Positions 18,152 through 26,983 of a DNA stretch of 64,000 nucleotides are shown here, one piece after another. Position 1 is the first letter of the stretch. Every line of letters begins with the position of its first letter. The stretch comes from HdN1 sp964473645 (GTDB taxonomy: Bacteria; Pseudomonadota; Gammaproteobacteria; Pseudomonadales; Ketobacteraceae): positions 62,001 through 126,000 of the forward strand of contig CAYYPW010000001.1 in the NCBI GenBank assembly GCA_964473645.1, read 5' to 3'. Below the pieces are notes generated by a model. It had not been told where the DNA came from. It ran no database searches and worked only from the letters and a program-made list of their open reading frames with translations. A program made the translations under genes and the position numbers.

Positions 18152-18607
18152 ATGCGAACCGTGGTTAATGGCTTATTTTTGTTTGTTGGTATTGGGTTAG
18201 CCGGTTGCTCGGCAATGTTCAAGGCCTCCCCGGAAACGCCCACATTAAGCGGCCACCAGGCGATTGTTTATCTGCTGAGAACCCCCGTGATTACGGGAAA
18301 ACTGTTTGCGACAACGTTCAAGATTGATGGTACGCCGGTGGCAACGCTGCATGACAAAGAGTACAGCTGGGTATATCTGGCGCCGGGTGAGCATCACTTT
18401 GCAGCCACATTTAAGGAGGAACGAGGATTGAATTTTTCGTCGCTGATTGTCGCAGGTAAGACTTACTACATTGAGTTTGGTCAGGAGATCATTGGCAAGA
18501 ATCGTATCAGGAATGTGGTGCAAATGCTGCCGCCACAGGACGGGGAACGTTGGGTGGGGGAGTATGATTATGAGGTGGCTGATTCCAGATCATGCAATAA
18601 CTGCTGA
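18152..18607 (+). CDS. DUF2846-like lipoprotein
   Basis: A 151-residue lipoprotein with signal peptide and lipobox GLAGC. The mature part (VYLLRTPVITGKLFATTFKI, GEHHFAATFKEE, GKTYYIEFGQEI) matches the DUF2846 pattern: a small beta-sandwich found in lipoproteins of unknown role. AGGGG lies 7 nt before the chosen ATG at 18152; the longer frame from 18074 runs through the preceding terminator and is unlikely. Its last 40 bp overlap the 3' end of the convergent CHAD gene. Confidence 0.75.
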   Translation: MRTVVNGLFLFVGIGLAGCSAMFKASPETPTLSGHQAIVYLLRTPVITGKLFATTFKIDGTPVATLHDKEYSWVYLAPGEHHFAATFKEERGLNFSSLIVAGKTYYIEFGQEIIGKNRIRNVVQMLPPQDGERWVGEYDYEVADSRSCNNC

Positions 18608-19380
18608 CGTTGCTCGTGACTGAGCCGCGATTTCTCAAACAAGGGCGATACCCGCAACAGAAGGCGGGCACGTTGCGATTGCACCCGCTCGATGAGCGGA
18701 GCAGTCTCTAACCCCGACCGTTTCAGATAGCGCACCAACAAATCAAGATCATGAATATCGCCCAACAACACCCCCAAGGTTTTAAGCAGGTGGTAACGCT
18801 TGCTGCGCGCAGGGGCCGGCGGCAACACATCCAGCTGATAATATTGATACTTCACCTGCTTGCGCCAGGTGTGCAACCGCTTAGAGCGGCCCTTTTTTAA
18901 TACCTTCTGGCCGTTCTTTTGGGTTTTCTTAATGGATTGCTTGAGCGCCGCTTTCAAGGGTTGCGTTTGTGTCTGCGGTGCCAACGCCTGCCACTGTTGC
19001 AGTGCATCTCGCAGTGCCAGATGTAACGCAGTGGGATTCACCGGCTGACGTTGTTCACTCTCATCGGTCAATCTCGCCACCAACGCTTGCTGGATCGCCT
19101 GCAATGATAACTGCCGTTGTAAGCGCCAGGACGAGATCAATTGTATCAACACCTCGTTATCGCGACTGCCCGATAACGACTTGCCTATCCTGGCAATACT
19201 ACGCTCCAGAGATGCAAGACCCGGCACCCGCTGTGGACGATACAAACGCAGAAGCCCACGCAATTTTTTGCCAAAAACACGTAAATCATGCACGGCTTTA
19301 CGATCTAGGGACTGCTGCTGGGTCAGTAGCAGTGCCCGTTCAAAATAATGATCGATCCGTGCATGAAGTCGGTCTTGCAT
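18568..19380 (-). CDS. CHAD domain protein
   Basis: A 270-residue all-helical protein with conserved histidines and basic residues (KAVHDLRVFGKKLRGLLRLY, HTWRKQVKYQYYQLDVL, LGDIHDLDLLVRYLK), the signature of the CHAD domain. CHAD domains bind inorganic polyphosphate and often accompany CYTH triphosphatases or polyphosphate granules. Here the domain stands alone, with no CYTH domain, and covers almost the whole protein. Its 3' end overlaps the convergent lipoprotein gene by 40 bp. The ATG at 19380 has only a weak ribosome site. Confidence 0.85.
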   Translation of the reverse strand: MQDRLHARIDHYFERALLLTQQQSLDRKAVHDLRVFGKKLRGLLRLYRPQRVPGLASLERSIARIGKSLSGSRDNEVLIQLISSWRLQRQLSLQAIQQALVARLTDESEQRQPVNPTALHLALRDALQQWQALAPQTQTQPLKAALKQSIKKTQKNGQKVLKKGRSKRLHTWRKQVKYQYYQLDVLPPAPARSKRYHLLKTLGVLLGDIHDLDLLVRYLKRSGLETAPLIERVQSQRARLLLRVSPLFEKSRLSHEQRQQLLHDLESATS

Positions 19381-19456
19381 GGCCTAACCATTCAGGGAGA
19401 AATATGTCCTTACTTTAGCACTGGCAGCCACCTCTATGGCAAGAACACGTAGTGTA

Positions 19457-20455
19457 TCAGTAATACTTCAATTGGGTGGCCTTGCCCCGAAACACCCGAT
19501 AAGACAAGGCTGTGTATGCAATGATGACCGGCACGACGATCACCGTGCCTACCATTACAAACCGCAATGATTCGACCGCGCTAGCCGCTTCGGGCATGGT
19601 GAGGCGGCCCGGCACCACATAAGGATAAAAACTGTAAGCCAAGCCCTGGAAGCAAACAAAAAAGATGCCAATCGCGCCCGCAAAGGGAATCCAGCTTCCG
19701 AAATCCTTTTCGAACGGCATGCGCTTGAGCAAACGATCATTCACATAGAATATCGCTAAGCTCAACAATGGAATATGAAACAGCAACCCGGCTTCAGGAA
19801 AACGAAACCATTTAGCAAACACCTCTGGATTTATCATGGGGTTGACCACGCATACCAGTCCCACGCCCAGAAACGCCACCCGTCCACAACGCCTTGCCCA
19901 GGTGGCGGCACGACGCTGCAAATCCCCTTCGGTGCGCATGACCAACCAGGCTGCACCAATATAACTGTAGGCTGCCGCCACACCGACGGCACTCAATAAC
20001 GAGAACCCTATGCTGCTGGCGCTTTTATCAAAACCTGTTACGTATTGCCCCAGCATATATCCCTGTGCCAATGCGGTGGTCAATGAACCGATTTTGAAAA
20101 CGCCGTCCCAGAGGGCTTGATGGTCCATCGATACTTTGGCGCGAAAATCGAACGCGACACCGCGCATGATCAACCCCATCAACATGATGGTGGCGGCAAT
20201 ATACAGCTCGCTCAACACCAGATTGTAAGCATCAGGAAAAGCAATCAACATCAACCCCACGGCGAGTACCAGCCAGGTTTCATTGGCATCCCAGAAAGGG
20301 CCAATGGAGGCGATCATTGTATTGCGATGCATGACTTGATCACGCGGCAGCAGAATACCGACGCCCAGATCATAGCCATCGAGAATGGCGTAGAGCAGAA
20401 TGGCTAGCGCCATCAATCCACCAAAAAAAGCATGTAACCAGTGAATGTCTTGCAT
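19457..20455 (-). CDS. cydB: Cytochrome bd-type quinol oxidase subunit II
   Basis: A 332-residue multi-pass membrane protein with the CydB pattern: LDGYDLGVGILLP near the N-terminus, GPFWDANETWLVLAVG, FDFRAKV and the C-terminal TALSYRVFRGK. It supports subunit I in the oxidation of quinol and reduction of oxygen to water at the cytoplasmic membrane. The start is the ATG at 20455, with AAGGAG 7 nt upstream; the longer frame begins with a TTG. It starts 2 bp after the cydA stop, so the genes are co-transcribed. No cydX-like peptide was seen downstream. Confidence 0.95.
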   Translation of the reverse strand: MQDIHWLHAFFGGLMALAILLYAILDGYDLGVGILLPRDQVMHRNTMIASIGPFWDANETWLVLAVGLMLIAFPDAYNLVLSELYIAATIMLMGLIMRGVAFDFRAKVSMDHQALWDGVFKIGSLTTALAQGYMLGQYVTGFDKSASSIGFSLLSAVGVAAAYSYIGAAWLVMRTEGDLQRRAATWARRCGRVAFLGVGLVCVVNPMINPEVFAKWFRFPEAGLLFHIPLLSLAIFYVNDRLLKRMPFEKDFGSWIPFAGAIGIFFVCFQGLAYSFYPYVVPGRLTMPEAASAVESLRFVMVGTVIVVPVIIAYTALSYRVFRGKATQLKYY

Positions 20456-20457
20456 GA

Positions 20458-21849
20458 TCAAACTCCTTTACTGACAGCAACACGATTCAGCCACGCCAAC
20501 GGCGCGCTCTGGCTCGCCGAATGATATTGTTCTGCATCAGAAATCTCTTCGATTTCGACCGAGCGGCGCGCCATTAAAAACAAGGTGTGAAGATACGCAA
20601 CGAGCAGACCGCTATAGACAATAACGTAAAGACTAAGGGTTAGCGCTACATTGTGCGCAGGCACGGTGGTGACGGCATCCACCGTTCGCAACACGCCACT
20701 CACCAGATAGGGTTGCCGCCCGATTTCTGTCACATACCATCCCGCCAGCGTCGCGACCCAACCCGAAAACGTCATGGCTACCAATACTTTCAATGTAATG
20801 GGATGCAGATGTTCGTGGCGAAACCACTGCCACGTACTGAACCACGCGACCAGCAACATCAACAGCCCCATTCCGACCATGATGCGAAAGCCCCAGAATA
20901 AGGGAGCTACCGGAGGATGTTCATTGCGGAATTCATTAAGGCCACGAATTTCGCCTTGCGCATCGTGGGTAAGAATAATGCTGGCGAGATTCGGTACAGT
21001 AATTTCGAACAGATTGCTGCGACTGGCTTCGTCGGGCCAGGCGATCAGACGCAAGGGCGCGGCTTTTTCGGTTTCCCAAATACCTTCCATGGCGGCGATT
21101 TTTTGTGGTTGATGTTGCAGGGTGTTCAGCCCGTGCAAATCGCCAATAAACACCTGTAACGGTACGAGTGCGCTGGCAACAATCAGGCTGGTTTTCAAGG
21201 TTAGGCGTGGCGCGCGTTTTTCATCGCCCTTCAATATACGGTACGCAGAAATGCCGGCGACCAGAAACGTTGCCGTCAGCGCCGACGCCATCAACGTATG
21301 AGCAAAGCGATAAGGTAACGAGGCGTTAAAAATGATCTCCATCCAGCTCACCGGATACGCAACCCCCTCACGCATTTCAAAACCAGCCGGGGTTTGCATC
21401 CAGGAATTCAGTGCCAGTATCCAGAAGGCTGAGGCAGTGGTGCCCAGGGCCACGATAAAGGTCGCCAGCGTATGCCAGCGGGGTGAAATGCGATCCATAC
21501 CGAATAACATGATGCCCAGAAAAGTGGCTTCAAGAAAAAAGGCAGTTAGCACTTCATAACCCAATAGCGGCCCGGCTATGTTGCCGACGGTGGCCATGAA
21601 ACCGGGCCAATTGGTGCCGAACTGAAAGCTCATGGTAACGCCGCTGACAATGCCGAGGGCGAAGGTTAAGGCAAACACCTTAACCCAAAATCGATATGCG
21701 CGCATCCAAACGGCATCCCCGGAGAGATGCCATCGCACTTTGAAATAGCAGAGAAACCAGCACAAGGCGATGGTGATCATGGGAAACAGGATATGAAAAC
21801 TGATGTTTAGTGCAAACTGCAGGCGGGACAACATAAATGTATCGATCAT
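20458..21849 (-). CDS. cydA: Cytochrome bd-type quinol oxidase subunit I, CIO type
   Basis: A 463-residue membrane subunit carrying the hemes. The N-terminus MLSRLQFALNISFHILFP holds a heme-ligand histidine; GWYVTEIGRQPYLVSGVLRT is the conserved segment (GRQPW in Escherichia coli, here GRQPY). The periplasmic Q-loop between the middle helices is short, as in the cyanide-insensitive oxidases (CioA) of Pseudomonas rather than the E. coli bd-I enzyme. That is an inference from length. GAGG lies 6 nt before the ATG. A GbsR-type regulator gene lies 85 bp upstream on the same strand and probably controls this operon. Confidence 0.95.
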   Translation of the reverse strand: MIDTFMLSRLQFALNISFHILFPMITIALCWFLCYFKVRWHLSGDAVWMRAYRFWVKVFALTFALGIVSGVTMSFQFGTNWPGFMATVGNIAGPLLGYEVLTAFFLEATFLGIMLFGMDRISPRWHTLATFIVALGTTASAFWILALNSWMQTPAGFEMREGVAYPVSWMEIIFNASLPYRFAHTLMASALTATFLVAGISAYRILKGDEKRAPRLTLKTSLIVASALVPLQVFIGDLHGLNTLQHQPQKIAAMEGIWETEKAAPLRLIAWPDEASRSNLFEITVPNLASIILTHDAQGEIRGLNEFRNEHPPVAPLFWGFRIMVGMGLLMLLVAWFSTWQWFRHEHLHPITLKVLVAMTFSGWVATLAGWYVTEIGRQPYLVSGVLRTVDAVTTVPAHNVALTLSLYVIVYSGLLVAYLHTLFLMARRSVEIEEISDAEQYHSASQSAPLAWLNRVAVSKGV

Positions 21850-21934
21850 GACAGACCTCGATAATACAACAATGAAATCGAGTTTTTTGTTTGATTACAG
21901 GGGTAGAGATATCTACTCCCCCCAATCAAATAAT

Positions 21935-22495
21935 TTAATCTTCGTTCGATGTACGTGAACCACGGAAACGATCGGCAAATTCCAATACTTTGCCGACACC
22001 GGCACCGAGCTTTATCAAGGTTTGCAAACTATCGAGGCTCATCGATTGAATTTCGTCAGACCACTGCGAGGCGACTTCGAGCAGGTCGTGGATTTCACGC
22101 ATTTTATTTTGCGCGTGAGCTTCACTGGGAGAGGCTGGTTTTTCCAGGATCGTATCGCGCAGCAAGGTCAGTGTGGGGTCGATCTCTCGACGTTTGCGTT
22201 CCTCCATTACGCGCCGCGCCATTTCGAGAATGCTGCCGGCAGCGGTGTAATATTCCTTGCGATCACCGGGCAGGTGTTTGATTTGCAACAGGCGCCAGGA
22301 CTGCAGCTCTTTGATGCCCATGCTGACGTTGCCACGCGAGATACTCAATGCATCGGCAATATCGTTGGCACTGAGGGGCGTATCACTTAACACAATGAGG
22401 CCATACATTTGCCCGACCGTGCGGTTGAATCCCCAGCGGCTGCCCATTTCGCCAAAATGCAGAATAAAGCTTTCGATCATTGGCGTGAGTTGCAT
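21935..22495 (-). CDS. GbsR/MarR-family transcriptional regulator
   Basis: A 186-residue winged-helix regulator of the GbsR type: MYGLIVLSDTPLSANDIADAL and SISRGNVSMGIKELQSWRLL form the helix-turn-helix, followed by a wing (KHLPGDRKEYYTA) and a long C-terminal helical part. Members often repress neighbouring genes in response to osmolytes or respiratory conditions. The ATG at 22495 has a GGAAGG just upstream; the longer frame starts at a TTG. It lies directly upstream of cydAB on the same strand. A clear inverted repeat 23 bp upstream of its start is a likely self-operator. Confidence 0.85.
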   Translation of the reverse strand: MQLTPMIESFILHFGEMGSRWGFNRTVGQMYGLIVLSDTPLSANDIADALSISRGNVSMGIKELQSWRLLQIKHLPGDRKEYYTAAGSILEMARRVMEERKRREIDPTLTLLRDTILEKPASPSEAHAQNKMREIHDLLEVASQWSDEIQSMSLDSLQTLIKLGAGVGKVLEFADRFRGSRTSNED

Positions 22496-22517
22496 GGCAC
22501 CTTCCAAACCCTTTAAG

Positions 22518-22545
22518 GTTTCAAAATTTCAGAAATTATTGAAAC
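22518..22545. promoter_or_regulatory. Likely operator of the GbsR-type regulator
   Basis: A near-perfect 28-bp dyad: GTTTCAAAATTTC, a central A, then GAAATTATTGAAAC, whose arms differ only by one inserted base. It is centred about 36 bp upstream of the regulator start codon, the expected place for autorepression of the regulator-cydAB unit. Confidence 0.55.
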
Positions 22546-22590
22546 TATAGAACACGCCATGATCTGTATCAAGCGTTTTGTCGAAAGCCA

Positions 22591-22619
22591 CATTACCCAC
22601 GAACTCTTTAGGGGTAATG
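22591..22619. promoter_or_regulatory. Second dyad upstream of the regulator
   Basis: CATTACCC / GGGTAATG, perfect 8-bp arms with a 13-bp spacer. It lies between the methyltransferase 3' end and the regulator. It could be a terminator stem (no T-run) or a protein-binding site. Confidence 0.3.
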
Positions 22620-22695
22620 CACACGACTGGGTGCCAACCAGCTACACGTACATCCAAAAATGAAGCAACGCTTGATCAAGGTGCGGCCCCAATGG

Positions 22696-23511
22696 CTAGC
22701 CCTTAACCGCCAACACACCATCGCCCACGATCTCGGTGTTAAACCCCGCCAGTTTTAACCGTTTGGCTACTTCATTCGGTACATCTCGCCCACTGGTCAA
22801 TTTATTCGGCGTGCCGGTGTAATGAAACAAGCGCCCCTTGCGCTTCAACGCACGGGCCAAATGGTTATAGAAAACCTGCGAATACAATTCCCCGGCAATT
22901 CCAAAACGTGGCGGGTCATGCAGAATGGCGTCAAACGATGCAGTGGGCAGCGCGCTGATCTGCTCAGAGATATCGGCATTGGTCAGTGATAAAACATCAC
23001 CCGGCACCGGCGACCAGGGATTCAAGCTACGCAGCCAAATGACATCAGGATTTTTCTCAAACGACATGATACGTGCTGCCTGCCGCTGCAAGCACCACGA
23101 CGCAAAATAGCCGAGACCACCGCACGTATCGAGGATGATCTTGCCCTGTGGTTGTATTAGATCTACTTTACGACGGGCGTCTTCATACGGTGAAACCTGC
23201 GCTGTGGGCAGCATTTTAATGCCGTCGATTTCAAAGGTGGGCGCGCCCCAATCGGTAGGCACCAGCTTGATCAGTGAGCGCGAATAACGTGACACTGGTT
23301 CAAAGGCCTCACCATCCCAGTAATAAATGGTGCGCGCCTTGCAATGTTGTATATAGGGGTAACGTTGTCCCTGACTGGCCCAGCCGTTAGCGTCGACCTC
23401 GACCCGGGTGGTGGTTCGACCTAGATCCAGCGAAACGTCTGCGTGACCGTTGGCGACGCGCAGGGCGTCATGCACGTCTTGTGTGAGTAATGGTCCCAAC
23501 TTCTTCCCCAA
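22696..23511 (-). CDS. Class I SAM-dependent methyltransferase
   Basis: A 271-residue protein with a Rossmann methyltransferase domain in its C-terminal two thirds: IILDTCGGLGYFASW (motif I, about residue 125), MSFEKNPDVIWLR (motif II) and ILHDPPRFG (about 195), a DPP-type motif that suggests methylation of a base or other planar nitrogen. The N-terminal ~110 residues are a beta-rich region, possibly for substrate binding. The frame starts at a TTG (23511) with no ATG nearby and a stop just upstream, so the start is uncertain. The substrate is unknown. Confidence 0.75.
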   Translation of the reverse strand: MGKKLGPLLTQDVHDALRVANGHADVSLDLGRTTTRVEVDANGWASQGQRYPYIQHCKARTIYYWDGEAFEPVSRYSRSLIKLVPTDWGAPTFEIDGIKMLPTAQVSPYEDARRKVDLIQPQGKIILDTCGGLGYFASWCLQRQAARIMSFEKNPDVIWLRSLNPWSPVPGDVLSLTNADISEQISALPTASFDAILHDPPRFGIAGELYSQVFYNHLARALKRKGRLFHYTGTPNKLTSGRDVPNEVAKRLKLAGFNTEIVGDGVLAVKG

Positions 23512-23672
23512 TGATTAAAGGCGTTTCATCCAAGTAAATTATCATGCCTTCTGATAATTACCACCGCTAAAGGCAATGATGCAAAGTCATTGCCCACGGT
23601 TCGAGAGGGGCGCGCGAGTCTTATTGGTTCCGTTGCAGTTCAACAATGCAAGCGTTTCTCGAGAATGTGTTG

Positions 23673-24266
23673 TTACGACAGCGCCTTCTGCGCCAAATAC
23701 TCCTCTCGCTTCAGACGTTGTGTTCCACCGTCTTGTTTCTTCAAGAGGGCAAGGGCCAGCATGGCCCAGCCCATATAGGCGTCGAGCCTGGCACGGTACT
23801 CAACCCCGGGATGCGACACGTTGGTAATGTTTGAAAGCAGATCTTCTACCTCTGCCAGGGCCTTCTTTAACTCCAGGTCCCTGCGAATGCCCGCAAGGCG
23901 ACGTCGCGCCGCTGGCGCATCAAGGGTGGCGAGCGAAAACAGGGGTAATTGCTGGTAGGTGTGCCCTGCAAGGTTCCTTTGCCACCAGAGAAGCTGTGCT
24001 TTCCAGGGTTCGGATTGCGGGTGTTGAATCATCTTGTTACAGGAGGGGCAGGCAATGTTCCAACGATTGTTAAATGTGCCTACTTTTCCGAATTGGGGTG
24101 GGGTATTGCAACTGTCGCAGTTGACCAAGGGCACATCGAAGGGGATGTGATGGCCGTAATAGGTGGTTTCCGTGCGCTCTTTGTGCTCTTCGCTATTGAG
24201 TTCGTCAAGGAGGCTTTGGCGTTTCGCAAGCGCTTCCGCCAGGGTCATATCGGGTTTCTGTGGCAC
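23673..24266 (-). CDS. Zinc-ribbon protein of unknown function
   Basis: A 197-residue protein. Two CxxC knuckles (NCDSC at about residue 50 and ACPSC at about 73) form a probable zinc ribbon. A Gln/Trp-containing helix and a long charged helical region follow (RRRLAGIRRDLELKKALAEV, about 120-150). It begins at a GTG with GAGG 6 nt upstream. I do not recognise a named family; DNA, RNA or protein binding are all possible. It lies at the edge of the accessory region. Confidence 0.6.
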   Translation of the reverse strand: MPQKPDMTLAEALAKRQSLLDELNSEEHKERTETTYYGHHIPFDVPLVNCDSCNTPPQFGKVGTFNNRWNIACPSCNKMIQHPQSEPWKAQLLWWQRNLAGHTYQQLPLFSLATLDAPAARRRLAGIRRDLELKKALAEVEDLLSNITNVSHPGVEYRARLDAYMGWAMLALALLKKQDGGTQRLKREEYLAQKALS

Positions 24267-24641
24267 TGATCACCTCATCCTGAGTTTGTTTCGCTGGGCG
24301 GTTTGTTGAAATCCCGCAAGGCTTATTCCATTTCAAACCAATCATTGACTTTGCACAGGATAAATCCATTAGCGAGTGGGTTCAACAGGGGGCTTCACGA
24401 ATGCCCCTGATTACCGGATTGCCACAACAGGGTTTGGGGTCAGTAGATAGGAGCGCCCTTCTGCCTTCTCAAGATGCTCTCTACGGATGATATGAACACC
24501 TGCTCGATTGTTTTAATTTGGCAGCAGAGAACGTTGGTCGGGTGCAAGCCACCTTCCTTGGCGGCCGTTACGATGGTAACCCTTTGTCGAGCCCTATCAG
24601 CCCGTGCACAGGTCTTATTCAACAGATTTTCGAGACGCAAG
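24267..24641. other. Gene-free stretch, nothing recognised
   Basis: Between the zinc-ribbon gene and the desaturase remnant. Short open frames exist on both strands (for example 24440-24640 minus), but none shows a recognisable family or ribosome site. Probably decayed sequence, like the remnant next to it. Confidence 0.5.
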
Positions 24642-24947
24642 TTAGGACGACAAATATTTCGTTCGGTATTCTTCTACACTAATCGGACGCCCCAGCCACG
24701 ACACCATGCTCGGGCTCTGCTCAAGATGGTAATTCAGTTTGGCAAACCATGCCTGCCGGATCTTATAAAAAGGAATACGCGGATAAACGTGATGCATCGT
24801 GTGATAGTTTTGATTCATCATCAAAATCGCTCCTAAAATATCCCATCCCGGTCTGACGGTAGTAGCGTTAAACGGCTTTTCTCTTTGAATAATATTGTGA
24901 TTATGCGGCAAATAATCAAAGATCAGTGCAACATACTTTTATCCCCA
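24642..24947 (-). pseudogene. Remnant of a membrane fatty-acid desaturase / hydroxylase
   Basis: The C-terminal end of a diiron desaturase or carotene-hydroxylase-type protein. MMNQNYHTMHHVYPRIPFYK contains the last histidine box (HTMHH), and the ending LGRPISVEEYRTKYLSS is typical. Translating upstream in the same frame adds KYVALIFDYLPHNHN, which also matches this family, but a TAA interrupts the frame just before it (near 24950). The N-terminal two thirds with the first two histidine boxes are missing. The gene is therefore truncated and dead. Confidence 0.75.
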
Positions 24948-25083
24948 TTGAGACCTAATAGGCATGTCAGCCACAGCACTTTAATCGACTCGATTGTCAG
25001 GCCGTAAAATAGTCGTTATGATTGCCAGGCACAAAACATTAGTACCATTTCAAGGATTTTCTCAGCAGAAGGGATTCGACACA

Positions 25084-26457
25084 ATGAAAAATAATAGTCT
25101 CCGCTTTACGAAAGGCATTTCTTTCCTGCTTATTAGCGGCCTAACGGCGGCCTGCGTCAACATCGTACCTACGGAATATCTATGGCAGAATTTCGTCAGC
25201 CAAGAAAACACCCCTAGTCAGGAGCAATTTGGCTCCATCACCGATAATGCCGGTAATACCTACCATACTTTTGCAGTAGGTAACGAAAACTTTATGCGAA
25301 AAGTATCGGCCACAGGGGATGAACTGTGGCGCGTCCCCATGAAACATAGCGCAACATCCTTGACTGTAACGCAAAATGGCATCATTGGAGTTTCTGAGAA
25401 AGATGTGTCTGCTGGGATCGCAACCATGATCGCCAATGATGGATCAGAATTGTGGTCAAAGACATTGGTAAAACCAAAATCCTGGTTAAGCTTAGTGAGT
25501 TCATCGCCCCACAGCCTAACAGTTGCCTATGAAGAATATAATACAACCACGAGCACACCTGAATTTACCTATTCTTCGTTCACTCTAGATGGCGAGGAAA
25601 GCTGGACATACACCTACGACACAAAAAACTACCTTCACGATTACTACCCACCTTTTGAATTAGGCAACGGAAACATAATCTTGCTGTTGCCGGCAGCAAT
25701 AGATGAATCGTCGCCAGATTATCAACCAGCGGCTTCTACATTAACGTCTGTCCTGCTGGACAACAATGGCGCCGAAATTGCCCGTCATGATTTAGGAGTA
25801 ATGACGTACAACAACGGTCCTTTCTACTTCATGCAGAACGATCATGTCTATTTTACTCGGCGCCAGGGAGACCATTCAATTCTCTCCCGATTAAACACAG
25901 ACGGCAGTATTGAATGGTCTTATATCGGCGATGAACTCTTGGATTGCAGCCCACCGACTGATGATCGCATCGCCTGTATCAATACAGAAATTATCGAACC
26001 GCAATACAGTCGTAACAACAGCCTGCTTTTTGTTGGGCTCGACGGAACATTGATCTCCTCAACGACTCTGCCCTACAACGTTGAAAACATCAACAAAGCT
26101 GATAGGGTCCACAAATTATCGAACATTCTTTTCAACGGCAATGATAAGTGGATCACGAAAGAGTATGTAGGCCCCTCATCGGCTATCAATGCTATCGATG
26201 CATTGGTTCCAAAGACCTTCTATTACAAATATCACGTGATCGACCAGAATGGGGTGGAGACCTCCAGCATCATCACAGCACCAGGAAAAGTAAGATTCAA
26301 CGCAAATATTTTTGGAGATTTCGTGATTCCGGTTGCAGCGAAGGAAACGGATATTCCAAACCACGCAAATGCAATTTCAGATACTTTGTACGTAACCGGG
26401 TGGCATGGAAATTTCGGACGCGGGAATGGCTTTGTCATGGCCTATCCTCTGAAATAA
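25084..26457 (+). CDS. PQQ-propeller-like lipoprotein (paralogue)
   Basis: A 457-residue lipoprotein with signal LLISGLTAAC. Repeated blades have the pattern of Asp/Asn-Gly turns and Trp strands: FMRKVSATGDELWRVPM, TMIANDGSELWSKTL, FTLDGEESWTYTYD, LSRLNTDGSIEWSYIG. It ends FVMAYPLK. It shares architecture and motifs with the lipoprotein at 16808-18055 but has visibly more AT-rich codons. I chose the ATG at 25084 (AAGGGA 9 nt upstream), which begins the signal peptide. Followed by a 10-bp hairpin. Function unknown. Confidence 0.75.
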   Translation: MKNNSLRFTKGISFLLISGLTAACVNIVPTEYLWQNFVSQENTPSQEQFGSITDNAGNTYHTFAVGNENFMRKVSATGDELWRVPMKHSATSLTVTQNGIIGVSEKDVSAGIATMIANDGSELWSKTLVKPKSWLSLVSSSPHSLTVAYEEYNTTTSTPEFTYSSFTLDGEESWTYTYDTKNYLHDYYPPFELGNGNIILLLPAAIDESSPDYQPAASTLTSVLLDNNGAEIARHDLGVMTYNNGPFYFMQNDHVYFTRRQGDHSILSRLNTDGSIEWSYIGDELLDCSPPTDDRIACINTEIIEPQYSRNNSLLFVGLDGTLISSTTLPYNVENINKADRVHKLSNILFNGNDKWITKEYVGPSSAINAIDALVPKTFYYKYHVIDQNGVETSSIITAPGKVRFNANIFGDFVIPVAAKETDIPNHANAISDTLYVTGWHGNFGRGNGFVMAYPLK

Positions 26458-26480
26458 TTTGAAAATTTCAATAGCGGCAA

Positions 26481-26505
26481 TGACAGGGACAATCCGTCCC
26501 TGTCA
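26481..26505 (+). terminator. Hairpin terminator
   Basis: TGACAGGGAC / GTCCCTGTCA perfect 10-bp stem with a 5-nt loop, followed by ATTTC, 23 bp after the lipoprotein stop. Confidence 0.65.
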
Positions 26506-26806
26506 ATTTCAAAGCAATTGCATTCCCACAGAAAACACTTATTTGTCAAAAAATACAATTTGTTCGCAGTCATTGTTTTAACAAACAACAGCAATTAGTG
26601 CGCCACGAAAATCACCTCGCGCGGCCGAGAAGCGCTTGAGCACCAAATAGACCAAATCAGAACCCTCAACTACCAACTGTTTTGTCGTCAATAAGTCATG
26701 AAAATTTCCTCAACGGATGCTTTCGAAGCCATTCACATCTCATAGAGGGGATTAAAAACAGCTTCGCCCGCCCAGACGCCAATAGCACATGTTGGAAATT
26801 TGAGAA
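26506..26806. other. Gene-free stretch, nothing recognised
   Basis: About 300 bp without a convincing frame between the propeller lipoprotein and the next small ORF. AT-rich at first (26540-26600). No promoter motif I would defend. Confidence 0.5.
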
Positions 26807-26983
26807 GTGCGCGCATTGCAGCAGGCAAGGCAGGTTTCGTTTTATTCCGCGTTTAGCGGCACTACTACATGCTATTGCTCCGGTCAATCCGGCTTTAGTA
26901 TTGCCGAATATTTAGGCTTACCCTCTAGAATCGCCGCAGGCACAGCTATCGCCTTGGGCGCTTGGGGACAACAGAATGAATAA
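26807..26983 (+). CDS. Possible 58-residue small protein overlapping the next gene
   Basis: A GTG-started frame that ends with TAA at 26981-26983, overlapping the ATG of the next gene (AATGAATAA). Its last 30 residues (FSIAEYLGLPSRIAAGTAI, then ALGAWGQQNE) look more protein-like than random translation. No clear ribosome site is seen and no family is recognised. It may be a gene tail or chance. Confidence 0.2.
   Translation: MRALQQARQVSFYSAFSGTTTCYCSGQSGFSIAEYLGLPSRIAAGTAIALGAWGQQNE

Noticed and set aside
24440..24836. Possible transposase remnant in short frames on both strands
   Set aside because: No DDE or other transposase motif and no terminal inverted repeats could be found; left as unrecognised sequence.
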